DNA from: Streptomyces sp. R41
Lineage (GTDB): Bacteria; Actinomycetota; Actinomycetes; Streptomycetales; Streptomycetaceae
Reading direction: 5' to 3'
Assembly: GCF_041053055.1 (NCBI RefSeq)
Contig: NZ_CP163443.1
Location: 10,398,394-10,462,393, forward strand
Length of the DNA stretch: 64,000 nucleotides
Of this stretch, positions 33,218 to 43,187 are shown piece by piece. The notes below the pieces were generated by a model. The model worked only from the letters and a program-made list of their open reading frames with translations, was not told the origin of the DNA and ran no database searches. Positions within the stretch are counted from its first letter, which is position 1; each line of letters opens with the position of its first letter. The position numbers and the translations under genes were made by a program.

Positions 33218-34171
33218 ATGGACATCAGCGTGGTCGCCGCGGCGCGCGAGGACGACAGCCCCGTCGACGAGCCGTTGCGGGTGGCCGAGCTGGCAGACCG
33301 GCTCGGGTATCGCGAGGTGTGGGCCGGGGAGGGGCCGACGTGGGACGCGTTCGTGCTCGCCACGGCGATCGGGCTCCGCACCGAGCGTGTCGCGCTGACG
33401 GCCGGACCGGTGCCCGTCTCCGTACGCGACCCGTTGACGATCGCCCGAGGTGCCGCGTCGGCCGCCGCCGTCATCGGCCGCCCGGTAGGGGTGGCGCTGG
33501 GCACCTCCAGCAAGCGGGTGGTCGAAGGGGTGCACGGGCGGCCCCGCACCCGGCCCGCGGCCGTACTGGCCGAGAGCGCCGAGGCGGTGCGCAGCCTCCT
33601 GCACGGCGCACCAGGCGAGGAGATCGTGCCCGGGAGCGTCTTCCGGCGCCGTCATCGGCCGCCCGGGGGCGCGCTCACCGTGGCGGCGTTCGGTGACCGC
33701 GCGATCGCCGCGGCCGCCGGGTACGCCGACCGGATGCTGCTCGATGTCGTCTCTCCGGAGCAAGTCCGGGTACTGTGCGCCAAGTTGACCGCGGCCGCGG
33801 AGCGGGCGGGCCGTACGCGGCCGCGGCTCGCCGCCTGGCTGCCCGCCGCCGTCGACCCCGAGCCGGAGTCCCTCACCCAGGTGCTGCGGAGCATCGTCGG
33901 CTATCTGACGGTACCGGGCTACAGCGACGTGTTCACCGCCGCCGGCTTCGGCGAGGCGGTGGAACTGGCCCGCTCCGGCGCCGCCCCGGACACCCTGCTC
34001 GCCGCACTCCCGCCCGAGGCCGCGCGCACGGTCGCCCTCGTGGGCGACGCTGCCACCGTCCGCGGTCGCATCGACGCCTACGCGGCGTCCGGCCTGGACC
34101 AGATCGCCGTGGTCCCGGCCACCGCCGCCGACCCGGCCGGGGAACGGACGCTGACCGCACTGGCCGGCTGA
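33218..34171 (+). CDS. luciferase-like F420-dependent oxidoreductase
   Basis: A 317-residue LLM-class protein. The barrel signs are VAELADRLGYREVWAGEGPT, TERVALTAGPVPVSVRDPL and the C-terminal SGLDQIAVVPATA. Family members use F420 or FMN to oxidise or reduce small molecules. It follows tetR by about 100 nt on the same strand and may belong to the same regulon, since another likely F420 protein is in the divergent unit. The substrate is unknown. Confidence 0.87.
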   Translation: MDISVVAAAREDDSPVDEPLRVAELADRLGYREVWAGEGPTWDAFVLATAIGLRTERVALTAGPVPVSVRDPLTIARGAASAAAVIGRPVGVALGTSSKRVVEGVHGRPRTRPAAVLAESAEAVRSLLHGAPGEEIVPGSVFRRRHRPPGGALTVAAFGDRAIAAAAGYADRMLLDVVSPEQVRVLCAKLTAAAERAGRTRPRLAAWLPAAVDPEPESLTQVLRSIVGYLTVPGYSDVFTAAGFGEAVELARSGAAPDTLLAALPPEAARTVALVGDAATVRGRIDAYAASGLDQIAVVPATAADPAGERTLTALAG

Positions 34172-34233
34172 CCGCGCCCGGCTCGTGGGCACACCCCAAC
34201 CCATCTGCTGAGGTGGGGACATGAGCGACTTTT

Positions 34234-34470
34234 GTGCGCGCTCGGTTCGACGTTCGTGAAAGACGGCAGGCGGAGTTCGAGGACGTCGCCCTCGCGCTGG
34301 TGAAGGCGGACGGGCGAGGAGGCCGGTACGCGGACCTACGGGTGGTTCACGGTCTGGGGCGGCAGCTAGTTCGTATGGGGGAGCACGACGACGAGGACGC
34401 GGCCATGGTGCACCCGGAGCATGCGGCGGAGCTGCTGGCGCGGGTCCGGCAAGAGGAACGCGCGTTCTGA
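34234..34470 (+). CDS. doubtful small open frame
   Basis: GTG 34234 opens a 78-residue frame ending VRQEERAF. It has no clear ribosome site and no family match. It abuts an integrase remnant in another frame. It may be a short real protein or part of the decayed element. Confidence 0.25.
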   Translation: MRARFDVRERRQAEFEDVALALVKADGRGGRYADLRVVHGLGRQLVRMGEHDDEDAAMVHPEHAAELLARVRQEERAF

Positions 34471-34724
34471 GCCTGGCCACCATCGAAGTCCTCCGTCACA
34501 CCGGCAGGCGCATCGAGGAGTCCCTTGAACTCGCCCACCACAGCTTCGTCGCCTACCGGTTGCCCACCACCGGCGAGATCGTGCCCATGCTGCAAGTCGT
34601 CGCCCCGTGCAAGCTCGACCAGGACCGGCTACTGCTGGTCTCACCGGAACTCGGCGAGGTGCTGACGGCGATCAACGACCGCGTCCGACGCGGGCACGCA
34701 GCCATGCCCCTGGTTTCCTGCTAG
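34461..34724 (+). pseudogene. tyrosine recombinase core fragment
   Basis: In frame from about 34461 the translation reads RVLSLATIEVLRHTGRRIEE then GEIVPMLQVVAPCKLDQDRL and LLLVSPELGEVLTAI. This matches the core of Streptomyces site-specific integrases of the same type as the tail at 4.2 kb. The usual helix with the first catalytic Arg is present (HTGRRIEE). It ends at TAG 34722-34724, just after AAMPLVSC, and no C-terminal half follows, so it is a remnant. IS110 sequence starts right after it. Confidence 0.7.
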
Positions 34725-34799
34725 GGCCTGAACGGAAAATCTCCCCGCGCCGAGGCAGGCTGCGCCCATCGTTGGCCAGGGGTTGGACGGAGTTGCTGG

Positions 34800-35440
34800 T
34801 CAGGCTGCCGGTGCGAGGGTGACGTCGTGGCCGAGGGCCTTGAGCTGGCGGACCAGGTCCCGGTCCGGCGGGTGGGATCGACGAGGTGCTGGTGGTAGTC
34901 GGAGCCAAGGTCGGTGTACGGGGTCCCGGGTTCGTTGAGCAGGTGCCAGATGACGACCAGGAGTGAATGGCCGACGGCGACCAGGGCTCTCTTGCGGCCG
35001 CGGCGTTTGACGATGCGTTTGTAGCGGGCGCCGAGGAAGGTGTTGGACCGGGAGGCGGACAGCGCGGCCTCGCCGATGGCGCCCTTGATCCAGGGGTTGC
35101 CCTTGCCGGTGGGGCCGGACGTGTTCTTGCCTCCGGACCGCACGGTCCGTGGTGCGAACTTCGCCCACGAGACGAGATGGTCGGCGGTGGGGAAGACGGT
35201 CATGTCCGGGCCGAGTTCGGCCGGCAGCATCTGGGCGGTCCGTACTCCGACGCCCGGGATGGTGACCAGCTTCGCCACCAGGTCCGCGCCGGCACCGGGC
35301 TGGCTGGCACCGTTCGGATCAGGGCACGGCAGCTCCTCGACGGCCTTGGTTGTCCGCAGGGTCAGTGCGTCGATCTGGTCGCCGAGGAAGTCGATGTTGT
35401 CCAGCAAAGTCCGGCCGACCACAAGTGCATTGGTCATCGG
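34800..35440 (-). pseudogene. IS110-family transposase, truncated and frameshifted
   Basis: The C-terminal half is recognisable: LVTIPGVGVRTAQMLPAELG, SGGKNTSGPTGKGNPWIKGA and RALVAVGHSLLVVIWHLLNE. The N-terminal DEDD catalytic half is missing. Near 34875 the frame shifts; the true end, VRQLKALGHDVTLAPAA, is in a different frame and stops at 34800. It is therefore a dead copy. Confidence 0.8.
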
Positions 35441-35501
35441 GATCCAGGAGTGGCATTGGCAGCCCGCGGTGCTTCGCCGTACGACCATCGTCGCTCATCG
35501 G

Positions 35502-38500
35502 CTACGACTGAGACGCGGCCGGTCGCCATACGGGATTCGCTGCGCGCACGCGAGCGATCAGTGGCGGGAGGAACAGTGAGCTCACCGTCGCCCCCGCCGC
35601 GGCGGACAGGGCGATGCTCCAGGCGATGGGGCCGAGGGGCGTGCAGCCGAAGAACTGGCTGAGGACCGGGGTTTGGACGACGGCCGCCAGTGCGGCCAGG
35701 GAGCCGAGGGAGGATACGACGACTGCTGTGCTGCGGCCCCCGACCAGAAGGGTCTGGCCGAGCTGGGCGCCCACGAGCGCAACCAGGGCAACGGTGCGGG
35801 CGCGGACGGCACGGCCGGTGAACCGCGCGGCGAGCCAGCCGGCCGTGGCGCCCAGTGCGGTGGCCACCGCGCGGCACACCATCTCCTCGGTCAGCGCCGT
35901 GCCGAGCGAGATCTCGGGTCCCTCGTGGATCACGCGCTGTGCGGTCTCGGGCAGCGGCGGGCGCAGGGCGACGGCCATGGCTGGGGCGAGGTCGGTGAAG
36001 AGGTTGACGAGCAGGAGCTGGCGGGCCGTCAGGGGCGAGGTCCCGGTGGCGGCCGCGCCGAGGAGGGTGAAGGCGATCTCGCCGAGATTGCCGCCGACGA
36101 GGATCGCCAGGGCCTGACGTACGGAGGCCCACATCGCGCGGCCTTCCACGAGCGCGTCGAGCACTGTCTCCAGCCGGTCGTCCGTGACGACGAGGTCGGC
36201 CGCCGCGCGCGCGGCCGGGGTGGCCCGGGTACCGAACGCGATTCCGATGTCGGCGAGCCGGATGGCGGGGGCGTCATTGGCGCCGTCGCCGGTCATCGCG
36301 ACCGTGCGGCCCAGGCGTTGGAACGCCTGTACCACGCGGACCTTGTGCACGGGGGTGCCGCGGGCGACGACGCCTACGTCGGGCAGCAGTTTGTCGAGGG
36401 CGCGGTCGTCCAGGTCGTCCAGTTCGGCTCCGGTCACCGCCTGTCTGCCGTCCAGGACGCCCAGCTCGCGGGCCATCGACTCGGCGGTGCCCGGGTGGTC
36501 TCCTGTGATCATCACGATGTGCACCCCGGCGTCTGCGAGTCGGCGTACCGCGTCGCGGGCGGTGCCGCGCACCCGGTCGGCCAATGCAAGGAAGCCAAGG
36601 AAGTCGAGGCCGTCCACCGCCTCGTCAGTGAGCTTGCCGCCGGGCGCGTCCTGGAGTTCGGCGACCGCGAGGATCCGTTGGCCCCTGGCCGCCAGCCTCT
36701 CGCCCGCTGCGAGGATGGCCTTCCGCTCCTGCCGGTCCAGGCGTCGGCCCTCGCGGGTGGCGCAGCGCTCCACGACCTCCTCCGGTGCCCCCTTTACCGA
36801 CAGGATCCGACGCTCGCCGCAGCGGCCCCGGGTCGCGTGGAAGCCACGGCTCGGTTCGAACGGGAGGCTGGAGGTGCGCCGCCAACCCGGTGCGGCCGTG
36901 GTCCGGCTCACTTCCGCCTCCTTTGCGCCTTCGGTGACCGCGCCGTCGGTGGCGTGTTCCAGTTCCCCCCCGTTGTGCGGGCGTGGTGTCGCCCGCAGTG
37001 CCGCTGCGAGGACGGCGCACTGCTCGTCCTCGAGCGATTCGAGGGGACGGCTGTGGCTGTCAGCGGTGACGGCGACGAGGGAGATCCGCCCTTGGGTGAG
37101 GGTTCCCGTCTTGTCGAAGCACAGGACATCGGTTCGGCCGGCCGCCTCGATGGTGCGGGGGTGCCTGAGAAGGGCTCCGCGTGCAGAAAGTCTTCGGGCG
37201 GAGGCGAGTTGGGCGGCCGAGACCAAAAACGGCAGTCCTTCGGGCACGCTGGCCACGGCCAGCCCCACGCCCGCCCCGACCGTGTCCCGGGTGGAGCGTC
37301 CGCGCAGCATGCCCGCCGCGACCACGGCAGCGGCCGAACCGAGGGCAACCGGCAGCGTGGTTCGGGTGATTCGGGCCAGTCGGCGCTCGACCCCGGCGGA
37401 GGGCGCCCCGCCGCGCCCTTCCGCGGCGGCGCGGCCTGCCTCGGTGGCCGTTCCGGTCGCGACGATGACCGCGCGGCCGCGGCCGGCTGCCACGGTGGTG
37501 CCCTCGTAGACCATGGACGTACGGTCCCCCAGGTCCGATGCCAGAACTGGCGCCACGCCTTTGGCCACTGGCAGCGACTCGCCGGTCAGCGCGGATTCAT
37601 CGACTTCCAGGTGATGGGCCTCCAGCAGGCGGCCGTCCGCCGGCACCACGTCTCCCGGGTTCAGGTTCACCACGTCGCCCACGGCCAGCTCCTCGGCGGG
37701 GGCCGTGCTCTCCTCCCCGTTCCGCACTACGGTGGCCATGACGGCCGACTCCCGCCGCAGCTGGGCGACCGCGCGGTCGGTCCGGTACCGCTGGAAACCG
37801 CCCATGAGCCCGGACAGGGCGGTGACCGCCACGATAACGACGGCGTCGAGGATGGCGCCCACCGAGGCCGACATGGCCGCCCCGGCGCCGAGGACGGGCG
37901 TGAGCGGGTTCGCCATCTCTGACAGGTAGGCCCGGCCGAGCGACGTCGTCGGCGCCCGCTCGTCGGTGGTCGTAGCCCGCGCCCGCGCCTCCTCGGCCGT
38001 CAGTCCGCCCTCGCTGCCACCGGTCCGGGCGAGCACGGTGGACGGGTCCATGGCATGCCACGGGTGCCGCGACGGGGTCAGCGGCGGAGGGCGCCGCAGC
38101 AGCCGTACCGCCGCCCAGACACCGACCCCGATCCCCAGTGCGGCCGCCACGTTAAACGCCGTCACGCCCCGGGCAGCCGGCCGCCGCGCCCGCCCCGCCA
38201 GCACCGCCGTCCCACCGACCACGGCCGCGGCCTGGGCAAGCCGCACACCCCGACGCGCGGTCTCCCGGGCGGTACGGCAGGCCTCCACGATCACCACGGC
38301 CGCCGCGGGATCGCCGTCCAGGTACAAATCCGCGCCCCAGGGCGGCGTCCCCTCAGGGGCAGCGATGCCCACGCCGACATCGGCCGCCAGAAGTGCGTGC
38401 CGGTCGTGCGAGACCAGCAGCACGCCGGCGCCGTCTTGCTGCAGGGCCCGAACGGACTCGCGCAGCCGATCGCCTCCCTCACCGACCGCGTCGGCCTCCC

Positions 38501-39899
38501 GCACCCACGCGTCGGCGGTATGCGTCCCCGCAGCCACCACCTTGAGCCCGGCCGCCTGGGCGGCCGGAACGAAGGCGCTCGCGGCGTCATGCATCTCAGG
38601 CAGCACGCTGATCACGGCGAGCAAGCGCTGTCCGTCAGCCAGTCCCAGCACGAGCCGCGCACCCTCCCCTTGCAGCCGCTCCCGGGCCCGCTTCCCCGTA
38701 CGTCCCTGCAACGTCAGATGCTCGACCGGCCCCAGCACCCACGCCCCCTCCCGCCGCACACGATCCGGGGCCGAGCCGTCAAATAGGCGGTGGGCCGTCG
38801 CAGCGAGTTCACCCGCGGGCGCGCCTTCGTCGAGGGCCACCAGATCGGCCAGCAGATGGGAACCGGTGGCCAGGGCGTCCGTGTCGAGCAGCACGGTGCC
38901 GATCCGGTCCAGCCTCCGCAGCGCCTCAGGGTCGGCCACAACGATTCCCCGGCGGGCCAGGCCCCGGCCGAAGGCGCAGGCGAAGCCCTCGCGCGCAACG
39001 AACGGCGCCTTCGGGATCGCCGCCAGCGCCGCACCGGCGGCCTGCCCGGGGCGCCGGGTGACCAGCAGCGAACCGGCGAACGACGCCGCCGCGACGGCGA
39101 GTGCCTGATCGGCGTAGCGCTCGATCGGTCCCGGCTTCAGCCGCGCCTCGCGGAGGGGCGGCTCCGGCGCCGTACGATGGGCCGCTGCCGCCGCGCTGCC
39201 TGCGAGACGTGGCTCGGCCGCGGCCCAGGCGTTGGCCTCCGCGTCGGCCTCCATCGCGCGCAGGGTATGCCGGAGGGTGTCCACTCCGACCCCGGCGAGT
39301 CCACCGGAGCCCGCCTGCCCCAGCGCGGTGAGCGAGGCCAGGAGCATCCCGGCGTTGTCGGCGCCGACCGCCTGCTCCACCAGACTCCGCAGCCGCGGGT
39401 GGGCGTCGACGAGCGGGGCGAGGGCCGCGATGCCTGCGGGGATGGGTGTGCGGCGCGTCAGACCGGCCATCGCTGCCAGGGGTGCGGCCGCCACGTGCAG
39501 GACCGTGGCCGAGGTGGCCCGCCGGACTGGCTCACCCGAGAGAGGATGCTCGGGCAGCGGGTGCGCGACACCGTGGGCTTCCTCCACCGCCTCGACGGCC
39601 TCGATCAGGACGTCCGCCATTGTTTCCCTCTCGAACGGGCCCTCGGTGCCGATGACGGCGTGACCAAGCACGGTGTTCACCACGGCCCAATCCACCGAGG
39701 GCAGGGCGGCGAGGCGCCGCTCGACGTCCTTGGCCAACCGCGTCGCCGCGGCCTCGGGCAGGTCGCCGGGGCGCAGACCCCGTACAGCGACATGCGCGCG
39801 GCTTCCGAAAAAACGCACACGCGCCCGGGCCTCACCCTGCAGCACACCGGCCGCAGACGAAACCACAGCCCGCAGCAGTCCCCGTCCCGACAGTGCCAC
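35502..39899 (-). CDS. large P-type cation ATPase, CtpI-like
   Basis: A 1465-residue protein, nearly twice a normal P-type ATPase. The C-terminal ~850 residues hold a working ATPase: ALTGESLPVAKG (TGES), CFDKTGTLTQGRISL (phosphorylated Asp) and MTGDGANDAPAIRLADIG. The N-terminal ~600 residues contain a degenerate copy, with LDTDALATGSHLLADLV where DKTGT would be, and extra membrane helices. This matches mycobacterial CtpI-type proteins, whose cation is not settled. GTG 39899 was used. A small membrane protein gene is divergent. Confidence 0.9.
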   Translation of the reverse strand: MALSGRGLLRAVVSSAAGVLQGEARARVRFFGSRAHVAVRGLRPGDLPEAAATRLAKDVERRLAALPSVDWAVVNTVLGHAVIGTEGPFERETMADVLIEAVEAVEEAHGVAHPLPEHPLSGEPVRRATSATVLHVAAAPLAAMAGLTRRTPIPAGIAALAPLVDAHPRLRSLVEQAVGADNAGMLLASLTALGQAGSGGLAGVGVDTLRHTLRAMEADAEANAWAAAEPRLAGSAAAAAHRTAPEPPLREARLKPGPIERYADQALAVAAASFAGSLLVTRRPGQAAGAALAAIPKAPFVAREGFACAFGRGLARRGIVVADPEALRRLDRIGTVLLDTDALATGSHLLADLVALDEGAPAGELAATAHRLFDGSAPDRVRREGAWVLGPVEHLTLQGRTGKRARERLQGEGARLVLGLADGQRLLAVISVLPEMHDAASAFVPAAQAAGLKVVAAGTHTADAWVREADAVGEGGDRLRESVRALQQDGAGVLLVSHDRHALLAADVGVGIAAPEGTPPWGADLYLDGDPAAAVVIVEACRTARETARRGVRLAQAAAVVGGTAVLAGRARRPAARGVTAFNVAAALGIGVGVWAAVRLLRRPPPLTPSRHPWHAMDPSTVLARTGGSEGGLTAEEARARATTTDERAPTTSLGRAYLSEMANPLTPVLGAGAAMSASVGAILDAVVIVAVTALSGLMGGFQRYRTDRAVAQLRRESAVMATVVRNGEESTAPAEELAVGDVVNLNPGDVVPADGRLLEAHHLEVDESALTGESLPVAKGVAPVLASDLGDRTSMVYEGTTVAAGRGRAVIVATGTATEAGRAAAEGRGGAPSAGVERRLARITRTTLPVALGSAAAVVAAGMLRGRSTRDTVGAGVGLAVASVPEGLPFLVSAAQLASARRLSARGALLRHPRTIEAAGRTDVLCFDKTGTLTQGRISLVAVTADSHSRPLESLEDEQCAVLAAALRATPRPHNGGELEHATDGAVTEGAKEAEVSRTTAAPGWRRTSSLPFEPSRGFHATRGRCGERRILSVKGAPEEVVERCATREGRRLDRQERKAILAAGERLAARGQRILAVAELQDAPGGKLTDEAVDGLDFLGFLALADRVRGTARDAVRRLADAGVHIVMITGDHPGTAESMARELGVLDGRQAVTGAELDDLDDRALDKLLPDVGVVARGTPVHKVRVVQAFQRLGRTVAMTGDGANDAPAIRLADIGIAFGTRATPAARAAADLVVTDDRLETVLDALVEGRAMWASVRQALAILVGGNLGEIAFTLLGAAATGTSPLTARQLLLVNLFTDLAPAMAVALRPPLPETAQRVIHEGPEISLGTALTEEMVCRAVATALGATAGWLAARFTGRAVRARTVALVALVGAQLGQTLLVGGRSTAVVVSSLGSLAALAAVVQTPVLSQFFGCTPLGPIAWSIALSAAAGATVSSLFLPPLIARVRAANPVWRPAASQS

Positions 39900-40059
39900 A
39901 GCGCATCACCAGCTCTCAGCCGGCCCGGCACTCCCTCCGCGTGCACGGGTACCCGCATCCCCGTTTCCATCGCAACGCCTTCACTGCGCCCGCGCTACCG
40001 GAAGCGCGCAAGAATTGAAGAGGCACAGCACACCGACTCCGATGAATGGAGGAGAGGGA

Positions 40060-40380
40060 ATGGGCAAGACAGCGGAGAGCCCGCGCCAGGAGACCCATAC
40101 GAGCGACGGCACGGGTCTGCACCTGCACATGCGTACCCTGCATCCACCTGTGCCGATTCCGTACCTCACCAAGGAAGAAGTGACGAGCACGGCCCAAGCG
40201 GCGACGGCACGACTGCCCGGTACGCCACCCGCCAAGGATCTCGCCTTCTACGGAGGCCTCGGGGCAATGGCCGTAGCCGGGGCTCTGGAATGGCCGGTCG
40301 CCCTGGCCATCGGCGGAGCCACCTGGCTGGTACGCAGCGGGCGTAAGGAGAAAAGGCAGGACGCAGGCGTCCAGACGTAA
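40060..40380 (+). CDS. small membrane protein of unknown function
   Basis: A 106-residue protein starting at ATG 40060, seven bases after GGAGGAG. Residues about 66-98 form one or two membrane segments (LAFYGGLGAMAVAGALEW then PVALAIGGATWLVR). The N-terminal part has histidines, LHLHMRTLH, which could bind metal. It is divergent from the large P-type ATPase, and a terminator follows. A link to the ATPase is inferred from position only. Confidence 0.65.
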   Translation: MGKTAESPRQETHTSDGTGLHLHMRTLHPPVPIPYLTKEEVTSTAQAATARLPGTPPAKDLAFYGGLGAMAVAGALEWPVALAIGGATWLVRSGRKEKRQDAGVQT

Positions 40381-40390
40381 GCGTCCAGAA

Positions 40391-40416
40391 GAGCGACCGG
40401 CCCGGGCCGGTCGCTC
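40391..40416 (+). terminator. 26-bp palindromic hairpin
   Basis: GAGCGACCGGCCC and its exact complement lie 10 bp after the stop at 40380. The position and GC-rich stem fit a transcription terminator. Confidence 0.65.
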
Positions 40417-40556
40417 GACAGGGAAGGGCCGGGTCGCCACCGGACGGACGAAGCAGCCACACAGTAACTACGCCACGCCGCTACGGCTTCTCTCCGTCGG
40501 GCTTCGCGACGGACGTGCCCGCCCGTAGAACGTTCAGCGTCCAATGCGGTGTGGGA

Positions 40557-41622
40557 GGCGTGGAGGGGGAGCATCCGCTGCAGGACGGTCGCCGTGATCG
40601 TGTGGTCCCTTGTGTAGCGGCGGGCGTTGTCGATGCACAACGCGGTCTGTCGAGCGACGTCGTGGGGAGCGCGATGTCGTCTTCGTCGTACGCACTGGGC
40701 GACCGGCTGCGGTACAGGCTCACCAGCCCGAACACGGCGCCGCGCAGGGCCAGGGGAACGACCAGGAGGGTGTGCGAGCCGGAGTCGTGGATGGCCCGGG
40801 CGCGGGCTGGGTCGGTGGCCGGCCACGGAAGGCCGGAGTCCAGGGCGACGGCCCGGGGCAGCAGGTCGGCCAGGGCCTGGCTGAAGGGGGTCGGGGCGGG
40901 CAGGCTCCGTACGTCTCCCACCGGATGGCTTCGGGCTGATGCTCACCGGCACCGCTGCGAAAGGCCGCGCGCCGGAGCGGCACACCGCCGGGGAGGGGTG
41001 AGGGCGGAGGATCGTCGCCCCGTATGACGGAATCCACCACTTCCACGACCGCGACGTCGGCGAATGCCGGCACGGGTACCTCGGCCAGCTCGCGGCAGGT
41101 CACCACCACGTCCAGGGTGCGCCCCACGCGTTCCCGCACCGCATCGCGAATGCCGAGACGATTGCGGGCCCTTTCCCGGTCGGTGACATCCACGACGGTG
41201 ATGGCCGCCCCGAGTACCCCGCCATGGGAGTTGTTCAGACGAAACACCGAGAGTTCGTACTGGCGCTCCTGGCCGTGATGGGCGGGCGGCCGCGCTCGCA
41301 GGATGTGTCCGTGTGCCGGAACATCGCTGTCGAGTACTTCGCGTACGAGAGTCTTGGCTGCTTCCTCTTCGACCACGTGGTGCGAACCCGGAAGACTGCG
41401 CCCTACGACGCCTTGTTCTCGCATGCCCTGCATGGCGGGCGTGGCGGTGTTGACCCTCACCACTCGTAGCTCGTTGTCCAGCACGGCCAGGCCGGCCGGA
41501 GACTGGGTGAACAGGGCATCCAGCATCACCGCCTCCCACTCAGCAGGCGCGTCGAGCAACCGGGCGGGAAAATGGATCTGTCCCGGCCACTGCATGGCGG
41601 GAGGAGCGGGCATGGAAATCAA
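40557..41622 (-). pseudogene. PAS-GAF regulatory protein, decayed
   Basis: A PAS domain (FTQSPAGLAVLDNELRVVRV) and part of a GAF domain (LPRAVALDSGLPWPATDPAR, LVSLYRSRSPSAYDEDDIAL, ARQTALCIDNARRYTRDHTI) can be followed only by shifting frame near 40920 and again near 40665. The sequence stops matching near 40557, where a PP2C/SpoIIE phosphatase domain would be expected in the common architecture. With two shifts and a lost C-terminus it is most likely dead. Its start region overlaps the start of the divergent gene at 41612. Confidence 0.72.
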
Positions 41623-42145
41623 GCCGCAGGCGGTCGTCCTCCCTAAGGAGACGGATCATCTCGAACAGGGGAAGTACGGGCCCATATTCCCCAGGACTCC
41701 GGCGTGTTACGGGTTCACCATCGTCGCGCGGGTCAAGTCCGGCCACGCCGACGCAATGCGTGAGTACGGCCAGGCACTGGCCAAAGCGCTGGAACAGGAT
41801 CCGTACCTTCTCGCACCGTTGAAGCTGCACTACCTGCGCTGGGTTCTCTTCGACGACGACACACGCTTCATGTATCAGGGGATCTTCGACACCGACTTCG
41901 ACAAGTACACCGAGGACGCCGTCGCGCTTTTCTCGAAAGCCGGCGTGAGCACGGCGTTCGAGCATCTGGAGGGATTCCCCGAGGACTGGCGGACCAACCC
42001 GGACGCGTTCGTCAGATTCGTTCGCGAACACCACTGTCCGAGCTTTATCGAGTACGGAGAGTATCCGTACGTGACGGCGGACGAGATCAAGAAGGCTCTG
42101 CGGATCAAGGGCGCTCTGTCGGAAATGCTGGACCAGATGCAGTGA
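41612..42145 (+). CDS. unknown protein A of the DyP gene set
   Basis: A 177-residue soluble protein, ATG 41612 behind GGGAGGAG. It includes GFTIVARVKSGHADAMREYG and WVLFDDDTRFMYQGIFDTDF, a pattern like a duplicated ferredoxin-like (dimeric alpha/beta barrel) fold; DyP peroxidases share that fold. No signal peptide is present. The next gene starts 10 nt later, so it is the first of a four-gene operon. I do not recognise the family. The fold suggestion is an inference from pattern. Confidence 0.75.
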   Translation: MEIKPQAVVLPKETDHLEQGKYGPIFPRTPACYGFTIVARVKSGHADAMREYGQALAKALEQDPYLLAPLKLHYLRWVLFDDDTRFMYQGIFDTDFDKYTEDAVALFSKAGVSTAFEHLEGFPEDWRTNPDAFVRFVREHHCPSFIEYGEYPYVTADEIKKALRIKGALSEMLDQMQ

Positions 42146-42155
42146 GGGCTGGGCG

Positions 42156-43166
42156 ATGAGCGAGGCTGAAACTGCGCGGACCTACAACCAGAGGCACATT
42201 CCCCGGAAGCACACCCCTGCCGGGCGACGCGCGAGCATCTACGTGTCGTGGAGCTATCCCGCCGAGGCAGGACGGAACGCGGCCGAACTGGACAACCGCT
42301 TCTCTACGCTGACCGAAGTCAGGCGGGTGGCGTGGCCTGCATACGAGGACCCGAAGTGGGCGGACCCGTATCAGTTCCAGCAAGGCATCGCAGGATCCCT
42401 TGAGCTGTTCTTCTGGGCCTGGGTGCCGTTCCAGGAGTTCGTCGAGGAGGTGACCGGGCATCCCGTCCCGGTGTACCAGCGCATCGACCAGGCGGGCTTC
42501 CACACGCCCCTCGACGAGCGAGTGCTGGCCGACACGGACGTCCTGTTCGTGTTCGGACTGGACCACATGGTCACAGGCCAGGAGGCACAGCCCGGGGAGA
42601 TCGAGGCCCTGCGGGCCTTCCTCGCCCGGGATGACGCCCGCCTCGTCCTAGGGCCCCACCACGACGTCGGCGCTTCGGACGATCTGTCCGTGCGGGAGAT
42701 GGAGTACCGCCACCACGGCGATCCCCTGGTGCCTCGCCAGCAACGGTTCGCCACCTACGTCAGGGACTTGATGAAGAGCCTGGGCGTGCCGGTCGTCAAC
42801 CGGTACGGACTGCGTCCTGCGACGGATGCGGACAACCGGATCGCACCGCTGACCACGTTCAGGGATCTGGACGAGAGGGGGTGGCTGCGAGAGGTCACGA
42901 ACTTCAACTTCCACATGCACCTGCCGCACTACGACGTGACGACCGATGAGCCGAAGGACATCCATGTGCTGGCCCGGCAGCCGATCGACACGTCCCGGCC
43001 CCATCCGTTCACCGAGGCCGGGAACACCGAGTTCAACATGTTCTTGTGGATGCCCCCCGCCGGTGACCGCGCGGCGGACGTGCTGCTCGCCGATTCAACG
43101 ATCTTCAGCACGCTCTTCGGCGCCGACGACAGCCTGCGGAACTTCTGGCGCAATCTCGTCTCGTAG
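42156..43166 (+). CDS. unknown protein B of the DyP gene set
   Basis: A 336-residue soluble protein without an evident family. Notable stretches are ASIYVSWSYPAEAG, DTDVLFVFGLDHMVTGQEAQ, LVLGPHHDVGASD and NFNFHMHLPHYDV, which hold many His and Asp residues that could bind metal. The LFVFGLDH...LVLGPHHD spacing recalls a Rossmann-like or glutamine-amidotransferase-like half-domain, but this is speculative. It starts 10 nt after protein A and ends 21 nt before the DyP gene, so it shares the transcript. Confidence 0.75.
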   Translation: MSEAETARTYNQRHIPRKHTPAGRRASIYVSWSYPAEAGRNAAELDNRFSTLTEVRRVAWPAYEDPKWADPYQFQQGIAGSLELFFWAWVPFQEFVEEVTGHPVPVYQRIDQAGFHTPLDERVLADTDVLFVFGLDHMVTGQEAQPGEIEALRAFLARDDARLVLGPHHDVGASDDLSVREMEYRHHGDPLVPRQQRFATYVRDLMKSLGVPVVNRYGLRPATDADNRIAPLTTFRDLDERGWLREVTNFNFHMHLPHYDVTTDEPKDIHVLARQPIDTSRPHPFTEAGNTEFNMFLWMPPAGDRAADVLLADSTIFSTLFGADDSLRNFWRNLVS

Positions 43167-43187
43167 CGATGCCGCAGGGAGGCCGAC

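Noticed and set aside
35673..37922. 749-residue plus-strand open frame
   Set aside because: Antisense of the P-type ATPase catalytic domains.
38790..40346. 518-residue plus-strand open frame
   Set aside because: Antisense of the P-type ATPase; no ribosome site and no domain.
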